Of a stretch of 32,554 nt of DNA, positions 23,534-31,812 are shown one piece after another (within the stretch, counting starts at the first letter, position 1; every line of letters begins with the position of its first letter). Location of the stretch: the NCBI GenBank assembly GCA_964613585.1, contig CAZTHL010000042.1:1-32554 (forward strand), written 5' to 3'. This stretch comes from CAZTHL01 sp964613585. Lineage in GTDB: Bacteria; Pseudomonadota; Alphaproteobacteria; DSM-16000; Inquilinaceae. The notes under the pieces were generated by a model, which searched no databases, was not told where the DNA came from, and was given only the letters and a program-made list of their open reading frames with translations. A program made the position numbers and the translations under genes.

Positions 23534-24463
23534 ATGCGCACCGTCTATTTCACCCATCCCGCCTGCGCCGGCCACGACCCCGGCTTCGGCCACCCGGAAT
23601 GCCCCGACCGTCTAAGGGCCATCAACGCCGCCCTGGAGGGTGAGGCGTTCATGTTCCTTGATCGTCGCGAGGCGCCGCGGGCGACCATCGAGCAACTCGC
23701 GCGCGCTCACCCGCGCAGCTACGTGGACCGCATCCTGGCGGCGATTCCCGCGCAAGGCTACATGGACATCGACGCCGACACCACGGTGTCGCCCGGCTCC
23801 GGCGAGGCCGCGCTGCGCGCGGCCGGCGCGGTCTGCGCGGCGATCGATGTCGTGTTCGGCGGCGAGGCGCGCAATGCCTTCTGCGCCATTCGCCCGCCCG
23901 GGCACCATGCCGAGGCAAACCGGTCCATGGGCTTCTGCCTGTTCAACAATGTCGCCGTCGGCGCCGCCCACGCCCGCGCCGTCCACGGCATCCGACGGGT
24001 CGCCGTGGTCGACTTCGACGTGCACCACGGCAACGGCACCCAGGACATCTTCTGGGGCGACCCGGAGCTGTTCTACGCCTCGACCCACCAGTCGCCGCTG
24101 TATCCGGGGACCGGCTCGATGCGCGAGCGCGGCGTGGCCGAGAACATCCTCAACGTGCCGCTGCCGCCCATGGCCGGGTCGCCTGAGTTCCGGCAGGCGG
24201 TCGGCCATGTCATCGTGCCGGCGCTCGAGGCGTTCCGTCCGGAACTTCTCGTGATTTCGGCGGGTTTCGACGCGCACACGCTCGACCCGTTGGCCAGCCT
24301 CGACTTCACCGAGGCCGATTATGTCTGGGCGACGACGAAGCTTGGGGAGGTGGCCGTTCGCCATTGCGAGGGGCGTCTCGTCTCGGTTCTTGAGGGGGGC
24401 TACGACCTGCGCGCCCTGGCCGGCAGCGTTGCCGCCCATGTCCACGAGCTCATGGTGATCTGA
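23534..24463 (+). CDS. Histone deacetylase-family amidohydrolase (acetoin utilization-like)
   Basis: The 309-residue protein has the arginase/deacetylase fold. All zinc-site and catalytic residues of class II-like deacetylases are visible: H124/H125 in RPPGHHAE, D162 and H164 in DFDVHHGNG, D246 in SAGFDAH, and Y290 in LEGGYD. Bacterial members remove acetyl or related acyl groups from lysine or polyamines. The true substrate here is unknown. The ATG at 23534 is chosen because the conserved N-terminus MRTVYFTHPACAGHDPG starts there. A further 34 residues upstream in frame are not family-like. It lies just upstream of xseB, ispA and dxs, an arrangement known from other alphaproteobacteria, with no obvious biochemical reason. 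Confidence 0.92.
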   Translation: MRTVYFTHPACAGHDPGFGHPECPDRLRAINAALEGEAFMFLDRREAPRATIEQLARAHPRSYVDRILAAIPAQGYMDIDADTTVSPGSGEAALRAAGAVCAAIDVVFGGEARNAFCAIRPPGHHAEANRSMGFCLFNNVAVGAAHARAVHGIRRVAVVDFDVHHGNGTQDIFWGDPELFYASTHQSPLYPGTGSMRERGVAENILNVPLPPMAGSPEFRQAVGHVIVPALEAFRPELLVISAGFDAHTLDPLASLDFTEADYVWATTKLGEVAVRHCEGRLVSVLEGGYDLRALAGSVAAHVHELMVI

Positions 24464-24489
24464 GGCGGCGGTCCGGCGTGGTCGCCGCC
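24464..24489 (+). terminator. Hairpin between the deacetylase-like gene and xseB
   Basis: GGCGGCG (24464-24470) and CGCCGCC (24483-24489) form a 7-bp stem with a 12-base loop directly after the stop codon. CGTCTT follows, a poor T-tract. It may partly separate this gene from the xseB-ispA-dxs unit. Confidence 0.4.
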
Positions 24490-24548
24490 CGTCTTGCAGG
24501 GCCGCGCGCGCGATCCTAGAGTGCGGCACGCAATCCTGGAAAGGCTTC

Positions 24549-24818
24549 ATGTCCGATCAGCCATCGGAACCCGATTCGGCCGCCGGTCCCGAGATCGCGG
24601 CGATGAGCTTCGAGAACGCGCTTGCCGAGCTCGAGCGGATCGTGCGCGAGCTGGAGTCCGGGCAAGGCACGCTCGAGGACGCGATCGAGGCCTATGACCG
24701 CGGCTCGCGCCTGAAGGCTCACTGCGAGGGCAAGCTGCGCGACGCGCAGGCGCGGGTCGAATCGATCGCCCGGGCGGCCGACGGCACGATCACCGCCCAG
24801 CCGTCCGGTATCGAGTGA
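24549..24818 (+). CDS. xseB: Exodeoxyribonuclease VII small subunit
   Basis: The 89-residue protein is the small subunit of exonuclease VII, which degrades single-stranded DNA into oligonucleotides. The family core is clear: SFENALAELERIVRELESGQ, then LEDAIEAYDRGSRLKAHCEG (residues 20-60), both helical. The N-terminal 19 residues are a variable acidic lead. The large subunit gene xseA is not in the window. The stop codon lies ten bases before the ispA start, so the genes are cotranscribed, as in many proteobacteria. GGAAAGG stands a few bases before the ATG. Confidence 0.95.
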   Translation: MSDQPSEPDSAAGPEIAAMSFENALAELERIVRELESGQGTLEDAIEAYDRGSRLKAHCEGKLRDAQARVESIARAADGTITAQPSGIE

Positions 24819-24828
24819 GAGGAGCGCG

Positions 24829-25716
24829 TTGACCGACCTGCAGGCAGCGATGGCCGAAGCGGCCGACCTGGTGGAAGCCTCGCTGGATCGGCTGCTGCCC
24901 CACCCGCCGGACGACCGCACCGACCTGTTCGAGGCCATGCGCTACGCCACCCTGGGCGGCGGCAAGCGTCTCCGTCCGTTCCTGGTGCTGTCGAGCGCGC
25001 GCCTGTTCGGCGTCGCCGAGAGCTGCGCGCGGCGGGTCGCCGCGGCGGTGGAATGTGTCCATTGCTATTCGCTGGTGCACGACGACCTGCCGGCGATGGA
25101 CGACGACGATGTCCGGCGCGGCCGGCCGACCGTGCACCGGCGCTTCAACGAGGCGACCGCCATCCTGGTCGGCGACGCCCTGCTCACCCTGGCGTTCGAG
25201 ATCCTGGCGGATCCCGACACCCATGCCGATCCGCTGGTGCGCAGCAACCTCGTGGGCGCGCTCGCCAGGGCGGCGGGCGGTGCCGGGATGGTGGGCGGGC
25301 AGGCCCTCGACATGCTGGCGGAGCGTGAGACCTTCGACATCGGCGAGGTGACCCGGCTGCAGCGGCTCAAGACCGGCGAGCTGTTCGCCTTCGCCTGCGT
25401 GTCGGGCGCGCTGCTCGGCCGGGCCGATTCCGCGCGACGGCAAGCTTTGCATAACTTTGCCCATGATATGGGGCTCGCCTTCCAGATCGCCGACGACCTG
25501 CTGGATGTCGAGGGACGCGCAGAGGAGACCGGCAAGGCGGTCAAGAAGGATCAGATGGCTGGAAAGGCGACCTTCGTGTCCATTCTGGGCGTCGGCCGGG
25601 CGCGCGATCAGGCGCGCATCCTGGCCGACCAAGCGATCCGCCATCTCGACCCGTTCGAGGAGCGCGCCGAGCCGCTTCGCGCGGTGGCGCGCTTCGTCGT
25701 CGACCGCCGCTCTTGA
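24829..25716 (+). CDS. ispA: Farnesyl diphosphate synthase (geranyltranstransferase)
   Basis: The 295-residue enzyme condenses isopentenyl diphosphate with dimethylallyl and geranyl diphosphate to give farnesyl diphosphate. The family motifs are intact: GGKRLRPFLVL, the first Asp-rich motif in HDDLPAMDDDD, GGQALDM, and the second Asp-rich motif in FQIADDLLDVEG. A KKDQMAGKATF loop follows. The product feeds undecaprenyl phosphate, quinones and carotenoids or hopanoids. The start is TTG at 24829, with GAGAGGAG directly upstream at good spacing. An ATG at 24850 would drop seven residues. It lies between xseB and dxs, the first enzyme of the pathway that supplies its substrates. Confidence 0.95.
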   Translation: MTDLQAAMAEAADLVEASLDRLLPHPPDDRTDLFEAMRYATLGGGKRLRPFLVLSSARLFGVAESCARRVAAAVECVHCYSLVHDDLPAMDDDDVRRGRPTVHRRFNEATAILVGDALLTLAFEILADPDTHADPLVRSNLVGALARAAGGAGMVGGQALDMLAERETFDIGEVTRLQRLKTGELFAFACVSGALLGRADSARRQALHNFAHDMGLAFQIADDLLDVEGRAEETGKAVKKDQMAGKATFVSILGVGRARDQARILADQAIRHLDPFEERAEPLRAVARFVVDRRS

Positions 25717-25798
25717 GACACCGACACCCGCCGCGCCCGCGCCGGGGCCAATGCCGATCACCGGGGCCGTAGCCGAAGAAAGCCAAGGGGAACCCGCC

Positions 25799-27739
25799 AT
25801 GCCGCCCGCCACACCGATGCTCGATCGCGTGCGCACACCGGACGATCTGCGCGCGCTGGCGCCGGAGGACCTGCACCAGCTGGCCGAGGAACTGCGCGCC
25901 GAGACGATCGACGCGGGCTCCGTCACCGGCGGGCATCTCGGCGCCGGGCTTGGCGTGGTCGAGCTGTCGATCGCCCTGCATTACGTCTTCGACACGCCGA
26001 ACGACCGGCTGATCTGGGATGTCGGCCACCAGTGCTACCCGCACAAGATCCTGACCGGCCGGCGCGACCGCATCCGCACCCTGCGCCAGGGCGGCGGCCT
26101 GTCCGGCTTCACCAAGCGGTCGGAAAGCCCCTATGACCCGTTCGGCGCGGCGCACAGCTCGACCTCAATCTCGGCCGGGCTCGGCATGGCGGTGGCGCGG
26201 GACCTGGCGGGGCGCGACAACAACGTGATCTGCGTGATCGGGGACGGCGCCATGAGCGCCGGCATGGCCTACGAGGCCATGAACAACGCCGGATCGCGCG
26301 ACGGCCGGCTGATCGTCGTGCTCAACGACAACGACATGTCGATCGCCCCGCCGGTGGGCGCCATGAGCGCCTACCTGTCGCGGCTGATCTCGTCGAAGTC
26401 GTACCGCTCGCTGCGCCAGCTCATGAAGGACATGTCGCACAAGTTCCCGCGCCCGCTGAAGACGGCGGCGATGCGCGCCGAGGAATACGCGCGCGGCCTG
26501 GTGACCGGCGGTACCCTGTTCGAGGAGCTCGGCTTCTTCTATGTCGGGCCGATCGACGGCCACAACCTGGACCATCTGCTGCCCGTGCTGGCCAATGTGC
26601 GGGACATCCAGGAGGGGCCGATCCTGGTCCACTGCGTGACCCAGAAGGGCAAGGGCTACGCGCCGGCGGAGAACTCGGCCGACAAACTGCACGCCGTCAG
26701 CAAGTTCGACGTGGTCACCGGGGCCCAGGCCAAGAGCAAGCCGAACGCCCCCAGCTATACGAACGTATTTGCGCAGAGCCTGATCCGCGCGGCCGAGCAG
26801 GACGACCGGATCGTGGCGATCACCGCGGCGATGCCGTCGGGCACCGGGCTCAACCTGTTCGCCGAGCGCTTTCCGGGGCGGTGCTTCGATGTCGGCATCG
26901 CCGAGCAGCACGCGGTGACCTTCGCCGCGGGCCTCGCCGCCGAGGGTTTCAAGCCGTTCGCGGCGATCTACTCGACCTTCCTGCAGCGGGCCTACGACCA
27001 GGTGGTCCACGACGTCTGCCTGCAGTCGCTGCCGGTGCGCTTCGCCATCGATCGCGCCGGCCTGGTCGGCGCCGACGGGCAGACCCACGCGGGCAGCTTC
27101 GATCCGGCCTATCTCGGCTGCGTGCCCGGCATCGTGCTGATGGCCGCGGCGGACGAGGCGGAGCTCATGCACATGGTCGCCACCGCGGTGGCCATCGACG
27201 ACCGGCCGAGCGCGTTCCGCTACCCGCGCGGCGAGGGGCTCGGCGTCGACATCCCCGAGCAGCCCCAGGTGCTCGAGCTCGGCCGTGGGCGGATCCTGCG
27301 CGAGGGCGCCTCGATCGCGCTGCTCAGCTACGGCACCCGGCTGGGCGAATGCCTGAAGGCGGCGGAGGACCTGGCGGCGCGTGGCCTCAGCACCACGGTG
27401 GCCGACGCGCGCTTCGCCAAGCCGCTCGACAGCGACCTGATCGGCCAGCTGGCGGCCCACCACGAGGTGCTGATCACCATCGAGGAGGGCGCCTGCGGCG
27501 GGTTCGGCGCCTTCGTGCTGCAGAACATGGCCGGGCGCGGCCTGCTCGACGGCACCGGCTACGGGTCCGCCAAGGTGCGCACGATGATCCTGCCGGACCG
27601 CTTCCTCGACCAGGACAAGCCGGAGCGGCAGTACCAGACCGCCCACCTGACCGCCGTGGACATTGTCGAGACCGCGCTCAGGACGCTCGGCATCGAGGAC
27701 AGCCGCCGCGGCTCCGTGGCCGGCATGGCGTCGGCCTGA
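25799..27739 (+). CDS. dxs: 1-deoxy-D-xylulose-5-phosphate synthase
   Basis: The 646-residue enzyme condenses pyruvate and glyceraldehyde 3-phosphate, the first step of the MEP isoprenoid pathway. The N-terminal thiamine-diphosphate domain has VTGGHLGAGLGVVEL, WDVGHQCYPHKIL, and the metal and pyrophosphate motif GDGAMSAGMAYEAMNNAG with NDNDMSI. The pyrimidine-binding domain has the catalytic Glu in DVGIAEQHAVTFAAG, then the transketolase C-terminal domain. The length is that of the family. The ATG at 25799 has AAGGGG upstream and the usual N-terminus. Longer frames upstream overlap ispA and are not DXS-like. In other alphaproteobacteria a tlyA-type methyltransferase gene often follows, but here a convergent esterase gene does. 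Confidence 0.96.
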   Translation: MPPATPMLDRVRTPDDLRALAPEDLHQLAEELRAETIDAGSVTGGHLGAGLGVVELSIALHYVFDTPNDRLIWDVGHQCYPHKILTGRRDRIRTLRQGGGLSGFTKRSESPYDPFGAAHSSTSISAGLGMAVARDLAGRDNNVICVIGDGAMSAGMAYEAMNNAGSRDGRLIVVLNDNDMSIAPPVGAMSAYLSRLISSKSYRSLRQLMKDMSHKFPRPLKTAAMRAEEYARGLVTGGTLFEELGFFYVGPIDGHNLDHLLPVLANVRDIQEGPILVHCVTQKGKGYAPAENSADKLHAVSKFDVVTGAQAKSKPNAPSYTNVFAQSLIRAAEQDDRIVAITAAMPSGTGLNLFAERFPGRCFDVGIAEQHAVTFAAGLAAEGFKPFAAIYSTFLQRAYDQVVHDVCLQSLPVRFAIDRAGLVGADGQTHAGSFDPAYLGCVPGIVLMAAADEAELMHMVATAVAIDDRPSAFRYPRGEGLGVDIPEQPQVLELGRGRILREGASIALLSYGTRLGECLKAAEDLAARGLSTTVADARFAKPLDSDLIGQLAAHHEVLITIEEGACGGFGAFVLQNMAGRGLLDGTGYGSAKVRTMILPDRFLDQDKPERQYQTAHLTAVDIVETALRTLGIEDSRRGSVAGMASA

Positions 27740-27758
27740 GCGCGTTCGGCACCGTCAG

Positions 27759-27783
27759 GCCCCGCCGGTCCCGCCGGCGGGGC
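27759..27783. terminator. 10-bp hairpin between dxs and convergent esterase gene
   Basis: GCCCCGCCGG (27759-27768) and CCGGCGGGGC (27774-27783) form a perfect 10-bp stem with a 5-base loop, 20 bases after the dxs stop codon. There is no T-run. Because the two genes converge, it could stop transcription from both sides. Confidence 0.55.
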
Positions 27784-27832
27784 GCCACCCCAAGGATGTG
27801 AGCCGGCAAGGGCGGGACGTCGCTTGGCCGGC

Positions 27833-27878
27833 TCGACGGGGGCCCTGGTCGACGGGGCCCTGGTTGACGAGGACAAGG
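27833..27878. repeat. Short tandem repeat, about 15-16 bases, three copies
   Basis: TCGACGGGGGCCCTGG (27833-27848) is followed by TCGACGGGGCCCTGG (27849-27863), which is one base shorter, and by a degenerate third copy starting TTGACGAGG at 27864. The array lies in non-coding DNA between dxs and the esterase gene and has no visible function. Confidence 0.55.
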
Positions 27879-27923
27879 ACGGGCCTGGCCCGGAGAGCCC
27901 GAGGGTCGGGTGGCGCGACGGCG

Positions 27924-28958
27924 CTACCCCGCCAGCGCCCGGGCCAGCCAGGGCAGGCTGACGTCGAGCCGGTAGTCGATGCCGGAGTGGCCGTCGGCGT
28001 ATTCCTCGTAGTGATGGACGATGCCCTGCCGATGCAGTGCGTCGTGCAGGCGCCGGGCGCCGTAGAGCATGTTGTACTCGTCCTCGGTGCCGCAATCGAT
28101 GAACAGCGCCTTGAGCCGGCGCAGGTTGTCGGCCCAGGGCAGGTCGGTACGCTCGGCCATGCGCGCCGGATCCCAGGCCAGCCAGCGGGCCCAGCGCTCC
28201 TCGACCAGGGCGGCGGTCCGCGGGTCGACCGGCAGGCGCAGGCCCCAGAAGCGGGTGATGTCGGGATCGTAGCTGGCGGCCATCGCCAGGAGCATCACGT
28301 TCTGACCGTCCCTGCGGTCGTGCTTCAGCTTGCCCTCGACATGGCGGACATAGGCCTCGATCGAGCCGTCGTGCCGGGCGAGGGCGCGCAGCAGCGCCGG
28401 CATGTCGGGCAGGTAGCACCATTCGAAGCCCATGTCGCCGGATTGGCAGGCCGCCGCCGCCCACACCTCGGGCCGGCGCATGGCCTGGACGATCGCGCCG
28501 TAGCCGCCCGAGGAGAAGCCGAGCACGCCGCGTCGGCCTCCGTCGCCGCTGGCATCGCCGCAGCCGAAGCGACCCTCGACGGCCGGCAGCACCTCGTCCA
28601 CCAGGAAGTCCTCCCAGCGGCCCATGGCCGGGCTGTTGATGTACTGGTTGCCGCCGAGGCGGGTGAAGCAGTCGGGGCAGGCGACCGCGACCGGCGGCAT
28701 CGCGCCGGTGGCGATCAGCCGGTCGAGCCGCTCCGGCAGGTTCTCGCCGAACGCTCGCCAGTTGGTCGCGGCCGGGCCGCCCGAGCCGAAGCCGGCCAGC
28801 AGCACGAGCAGCGGCAGCCCGGTGCCGTCGTGGCCGGCCGGCATGTAGACCGCCACGTCCCGGTCGGTGTGGTCGCCGAGCAGGTTGGTCCTGAGCACCT
28901 GGCTGTCGACGACCAGGCTGTGCACGGTGCCGTGGGCGGCGTCCCGTTTCCGGCGCAT
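27924..28958 (-). CDS. Esterase family alpha/beta hydrolase (PF00756-like)
   Basis: The 344-residue protein resembles the esterase D/enterochelin-esterase-like group. The nucleophile elbow is GFSSGGYGA (S149). The acid is probably D293 or D288 in FIDCGTEDEYN, and the histidine is H324 in EYADGHSGIDYR. An oxyanion-type region is LLVLLAGFGSGG (residues 50-61). There is no signal peptide, so it is probably cytoplasmic. Its substrate cannot be told. S-formylglutathione hydrolases and siderophore esterases share the fold. The ATG at 28958 lies five bases after the uppP stop codon, so the gene is probably cotranscribed with uppP. A longer frame upstream overlaps uppP in another frame and is not real. 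Confidence 0.85.
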   Translation of the reverse strand: MRRKRDAAHGTVHSLVVDSQVLRTNLLGDHTDRDVAVYMPAGHDGTGLPLLVLLAGFGSGGPAATNWRAFGENLPERLDRLIATGAMPPVAVACPDCFTRLGGNQYINSPAMGRWEDFLVDEVLPAVEGRFGCGDASGDGGRRGVLGFSSGGYGAIVQAMRRPEVWAAAACQSGDMGFEWCYLPDMPALLRALARHDGSIEAYVRHVEGKLKHDRRDGQNVMLLAMAASYDPDITRFWGLRLPVDPRTAALVEERWARWLAWDPARMAERTDLPWADNLRRLKALFIDCGTEDEYNMLYGARRLHDALHRQGIVHHYEEYADGHSGIDYRLDVSLPWLARALAG

Positions 28959-28963
28959 GGCTT

Positions 28964-29839
28964 CTACCGTTGAAAGACGTCGGCGTGGAGCAGGAAGAGT
29001 AGGACGATGCCGAGCCCGACGCGATAGACAACGAACGGTGTGAAGTCGGCGTGCTTCAGCCAGCGCATCATCAGCGCGATGGCCGCCAGGGCGGAGACGA
29101 AGGCCAGCGCCGCGGCGACCAGGGCGTCCCGGGTCAGCGCGACGTCGCCGATCCGCGCCAGCTCGAGCGCCGTCAGCGCCCCGGCGCCGAGGATCGCCGG
29201 GATCGACAGCAGCAGCGCGAAGCGGGCGGCCTCGCTGCGGCCCATGCCGAGGAACCGGCCGGCGGTCATGCAGGCGCCCGACCGGCTGGTGCCCGGGATC
29301 AGCGCCAGCGCCTGGAACAGGCCGACGACCAGCGCGTCGCGGTAGCTCATGCGCTCCACCGTCCCGGCGACGGCGCCGACCCGGTCGGCCACGTAGAGGA
29401 GCAGCCCGAAGCCGATGGACGTCGCGGCCAGCACCGTCACCAGCAGCTCGAGGTCGCGCTCGGCGCCGAAGGCGAGGTCCTTGATCAGGAAGCCCGCCGC
29501 GAAGATCGGCACCGAGGCCAGGGCGACCTGGAGAGCAAGCCGGCCACCGGGCTCGACACGCCCGGTCAGCAGGCTGAGCCCGCCCGCGGCGATGCCGGCG
29601 ACGTCGCGCCGGAAATAGAGGAGGACGGCGAACAGGGTGCCGACATGCACGGCGATGTCGACGATCAGACCCTGGTCCGGCCACCCGGTCACCAGAGGCA
29701 CGAGGATCAGGTGAGCGCTGGAGCTGACCGGCAGAAATTCGGTGATGCCCTGGACCAGGGCCAGGACGACGATGTGGTGCAGGAGCAGCAAGGCGAAAGA
29801 GTCCGGCGACGGGAACAACCGGCTTATAGCAGCCGGCAC
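28964..29839 (-). CDS. uppP: Undecaprenyl-diphosphate phosphatase (UppP/BacA)
   Basis: The 291-residue inner-membrane enzyme removes one phosphate from undecaprenyl diphosphate, renewing the lipid carrier for peptidoglycan and other wall polymers. It also gives some bacitracin resistance. Both family motifs are present: LVQGITEFLPVSSSAHLIL near the N-terminus and ALALIPGTSRSGACMTAG in the middle, with the conserved Glu, Ser and Arg. About eight hydrophobic segments are seen. The start is uncertain. The GTG at 29839 (GGAGG just upstream) adds about 17 residues compared with most homologues, and a TTG inside that stretch would give the usual length. The esterase gene follows after five bases. 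Confidence 0.94.
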   Translation of the reverse strand: MPAAISRLFPSPDSFALLLLHHIVVLALVQGITEFLPVSSSAHLILVPLVTGWPDQGLIVDIAVHVGTLFAVLLYFRRDVAGIAAGGLSLLTGRVEPGGRLALQVALASVPIFAAGFLIKDLAFGAERDLELLVTVLAATSIGFGLLLYVADRVGAVAGTVERMSYRDALVVGLFQALALIPGTSRSGACMTAGRFLGMGRSEAARFALLLSIPAILGAGALTALELARIGDVALTRDALVAAALAFVSALAAIALMMRWLKHADFTPFVVYRVGLGIVLLFLLHADVFQR

Positions 29840-30145
29840 GGCCTCCGGCCACTGCCTCCGTTCGTTGCTTGTCCAGCCGATCGTCTCAGAACGGTATCAA
29901 ACCGCCCGCCGCTGCCGCGTAGCTTTGTATTCATCGGTTGGTGTCGCAAGGTCGGAACCATGAAGGTTCAATGATGCTGACCTATCGGTTAATTCACGCT
30001 CGCAATCCGCCGCGGGATTGTCTAAATGGTCCGGGACTGGCCGGTCGCGCCGCGAGCGGTCCAAGCGCTGCTGCGTCCAGCCACCCGAAGCCGCCGCCAT
30101 GCGCGGCGCGGCAGCGTAGAACGGGGACAGTCGGGGACCATCGCC
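29840..30145. promoter_or_regulatory. Divergent intergenic region uppP / gltD with two small inverted repeats
   Basis: This 306-base region holds no gene with coding character. GAACC-ATGAA-GGTTC lies at 29955-29969. CAATCC-GCCGCG-GGATTG lies at 30003-30020, a 6-bp dyad that a G-U pair extends to seven in RNA. The stretch 29925-30030 is richer in A and T than its surroundings and probably holds the gltD promoter, but I find no convincing -35/-10 pair. Control by nitrogen status is expected from the gene's role, not shown by the sequence. Confidence 0.4.
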
Positions 30146-31609
30146 ATGCCGCAACGGATGCTGAAGTTCACCAGCACGGGCTACGAGATGCCGGAGAAGC
30201 GGTCGGCGGACCAGCGCCGGCGCGACTGGCAGGAGGTCTATGGCGAGTATGCCCGGGCCAAGGCCGAGGAGCAATCCGCCCGCTGCTCGCAATGCGGCGT
30301 GCCGTTCTGCCAGGTGCACTGCCCGCTGCACAACAACATCCCGGACTGGCTGATGCTGACGGCCGAGGGCCGTCTCGAGGAGGCCTACGAGGTGTCGTCG
30401 GCCACCAACAACATGCCGGAGGTGTGCGGTCGGATCTGCCCGCAGGACCGGCTGTGCGAGGGCAACTGCGTCATCGAGCAGGCCGGCCATGGCACCGTCA
30501 CGATCGGCGCCATCGAGAAGCACATCACCGACACCGCCTGGGAGCAGGGCTGGGTCAAGCCCATCGAGGTGCGCCGCGAGCGACCGGAGTCCATCGGCGT
30601 CATCGGCGGCGGCCCGGGCGGCCTGGCGGCGGCCGAGGAACTGCGCAGGCGCGGCTACCATGTCCATGTCTACGACCGCTACGACCGGATGGGCGGGCTG
30701 CTCATCTACGGCATTCCGAACTTCAAGCTCGAGAAGCACGTGGTCGAGCGGCGCACCCGGCGGCTCGCCGACAGCGGGATCCATCTGCACGAGAACTTCA
30801 CCGTCGGCCCGCGCGGCAGCGGTGCCGATGCCACCCTGCGCGAGCTCCGCGCCCGCCACGACGCCGTGCTGATCGCCACGGGTGTGTACAAGGCGCGCGA
30901 CCTGATGGCGCCCGGCGTCGGCCTCGGCAACATCGTCCCGGCGCTCGACTATCTGATCGCCTCCAACCGCCAAGGCCTGGGCGACACGGTGCCGGAAATC
31001 GCCGACGGCCGCCTCGATGCCCGCGACAAGAACGTCGTGGTCATCGGCGGCGGCGACACCGCCATGGACTGCGTGCGCACGGCGGTGCGCCAGGGCGCCC
31101 GCTCGGTCCGCTGCCTCTACCGGCGCAACCGGGCCAACATGCCCGGCTCCCAGCGCGAGGTGAGGAACGCCGAGGAGGAGGGCGTCGTGTTCGAATGGCA
31201 GGCCGCGCCCGAGGCGTTCGTCGGCGAGGATACGGTGCGCGAGGTGCGCGCCCTCAAGATGCATCTCGGCGTGCCCGACGCCACCGGCCGACAGACGCCG
31301 CAGGTGATCGAGGGCTCGAACTACACGCTCGAGGCCGATCTGGTGATCAAGGCCCTGGGCTTCGATCCGGAGGACCTGCCGACCCTGTTCGGCGAGCCGG
31401 AGCTGAAGGTGAGCCGCTGGGGCACCATCACCGTCAGCTTCAAGACCATGATGACCAATCTCGACGGCGTGTTCGCGGCGGGCGACATCATCCGCGGCGC
31501 CTCGCTGGTCGTCTGGGCGATCCGCGACGGGCGCGACGCGGCGGCCTCGATCCACCAGTATCTGCAGCAGCGGGCGCGCCAGGACGCGCCGGCCGTCGCC
31601 GCGGAGTAG
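30146..31609 (+). CDS. gltD: Glutamate synthase (NADPH) small subunit
   Basis: The 487-residue flavoprotein passes electrons from NADPH through FAD and iron-sulfur clusters to the large subunit GltB, which makes glutamate from glutamine and 2-oxoglutarate. The N-terminal cysteines for two [4Fe-4S] clusters are in CSQCGVPFCQVHCPLHNNIP and CGRICPQDRLCEGNC. The FAD-binding motif is GGGPGGLAAAEEL, the NADPH-binding motif is VVIGGGDTAMDCV, and GVFAAGDIIRGASLV is near the C-terminus. All are intact. The ATG at 30146 is chosen from the usual N-terminus. Upstream in-frame codons give Arg-rich sequence without similarity. gltB follows 203 bases downstream. Confidence 0.96.
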   Translation: MPQRMLKFTSTGYEMPEKRSADQRRRDWQEVYGEYARAKAEEQSARCSQCGVPFCQVHCPLHNNIPDWLMLTAEGRLEEAYEVSSATNNMPEVCGRICPQDRLCEGNCVIEQAGHGTVTIGAIEKHITDTAWEQGWVKPIEVRRERPESIGVIGGGPGGLAAAEELRRRGYHVHVYDRYDRMGGLLIYGIPNFKLEKHVVERRTRRLADSGIHLHENFTVGPRGSGADATLRELRARHDAVLIATGVYKARDLMAPGVGLGNIVPALDYLIASNRQGLGDTVPEIADGRLDARDKNVVVIGGGDTAMDCVRTAVRQGARSVRCLYRRNRANMPGSQREVRNAEEEGVVFEWQAAPEAFVGEDTVREVRALKMHLGVPDATGRQTPQVIEGSNYTLEADLVIKALGFDPEDLPTLFGEPELKVSRWGTITVSFKTMMTNLDGVFAAGDIIRGASLVVWAIRDGRDAAASIHQYLQQRARQDAPAVAAE

Positions 31610-31636
31610 CGGCGGCGGCCGGCCGGACCGGGCGAG

Positions 31637-31672
31637 CGGTCGGGCCCCGGGCGGGTGGCCGACGGCCGACCG
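31637..31672 (+). repeat. Inverted repeat between gltD and gltB
   Basis: CGGTCGG (31637-31643) and CCGACCG (31666-31672) form a 7-bp stem with a GC-rich 22-base loop, early in the 203-base gltD-gltB gap. It could be a weak attenuator or an RNA-processing hairpin that sets different amounts of the two subunits. Confidence 0.3.
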
Positions 31673-31812
31673 AGGCGGCGCGGACCCGGCCTTCAATCCT
31701 GTGGAGACGTGGCATGGACAGCGCGGATACCGCGCGCCATGCTCGACAGACAGGCCGTCGCGCCGGCTCGGCGCGCGGCGACCTCAGGCCACCACCGGGA
31801 AGGGGTGACACC

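Noticed and set aside
25457..25798. Upstream in-frame extension of dxs
   Set aside because: It overlaps ispA in another frame and does not resemble the DXS N-terminus. The ATG at 25799 gives the normal length.
28959..29852. Upstream extension of the esterase frame across uppP
   Set aside because: UppP motifs occupy this stretch in a different frame. The extension is Arg/Pro-rich shadow sequence.
29897..31696. Minus-strand open frame opposite gltD
   Set aside because: The plus strand encodes a complete GltD with all clusters and binding motifs. The antisense frame lacks any motif.
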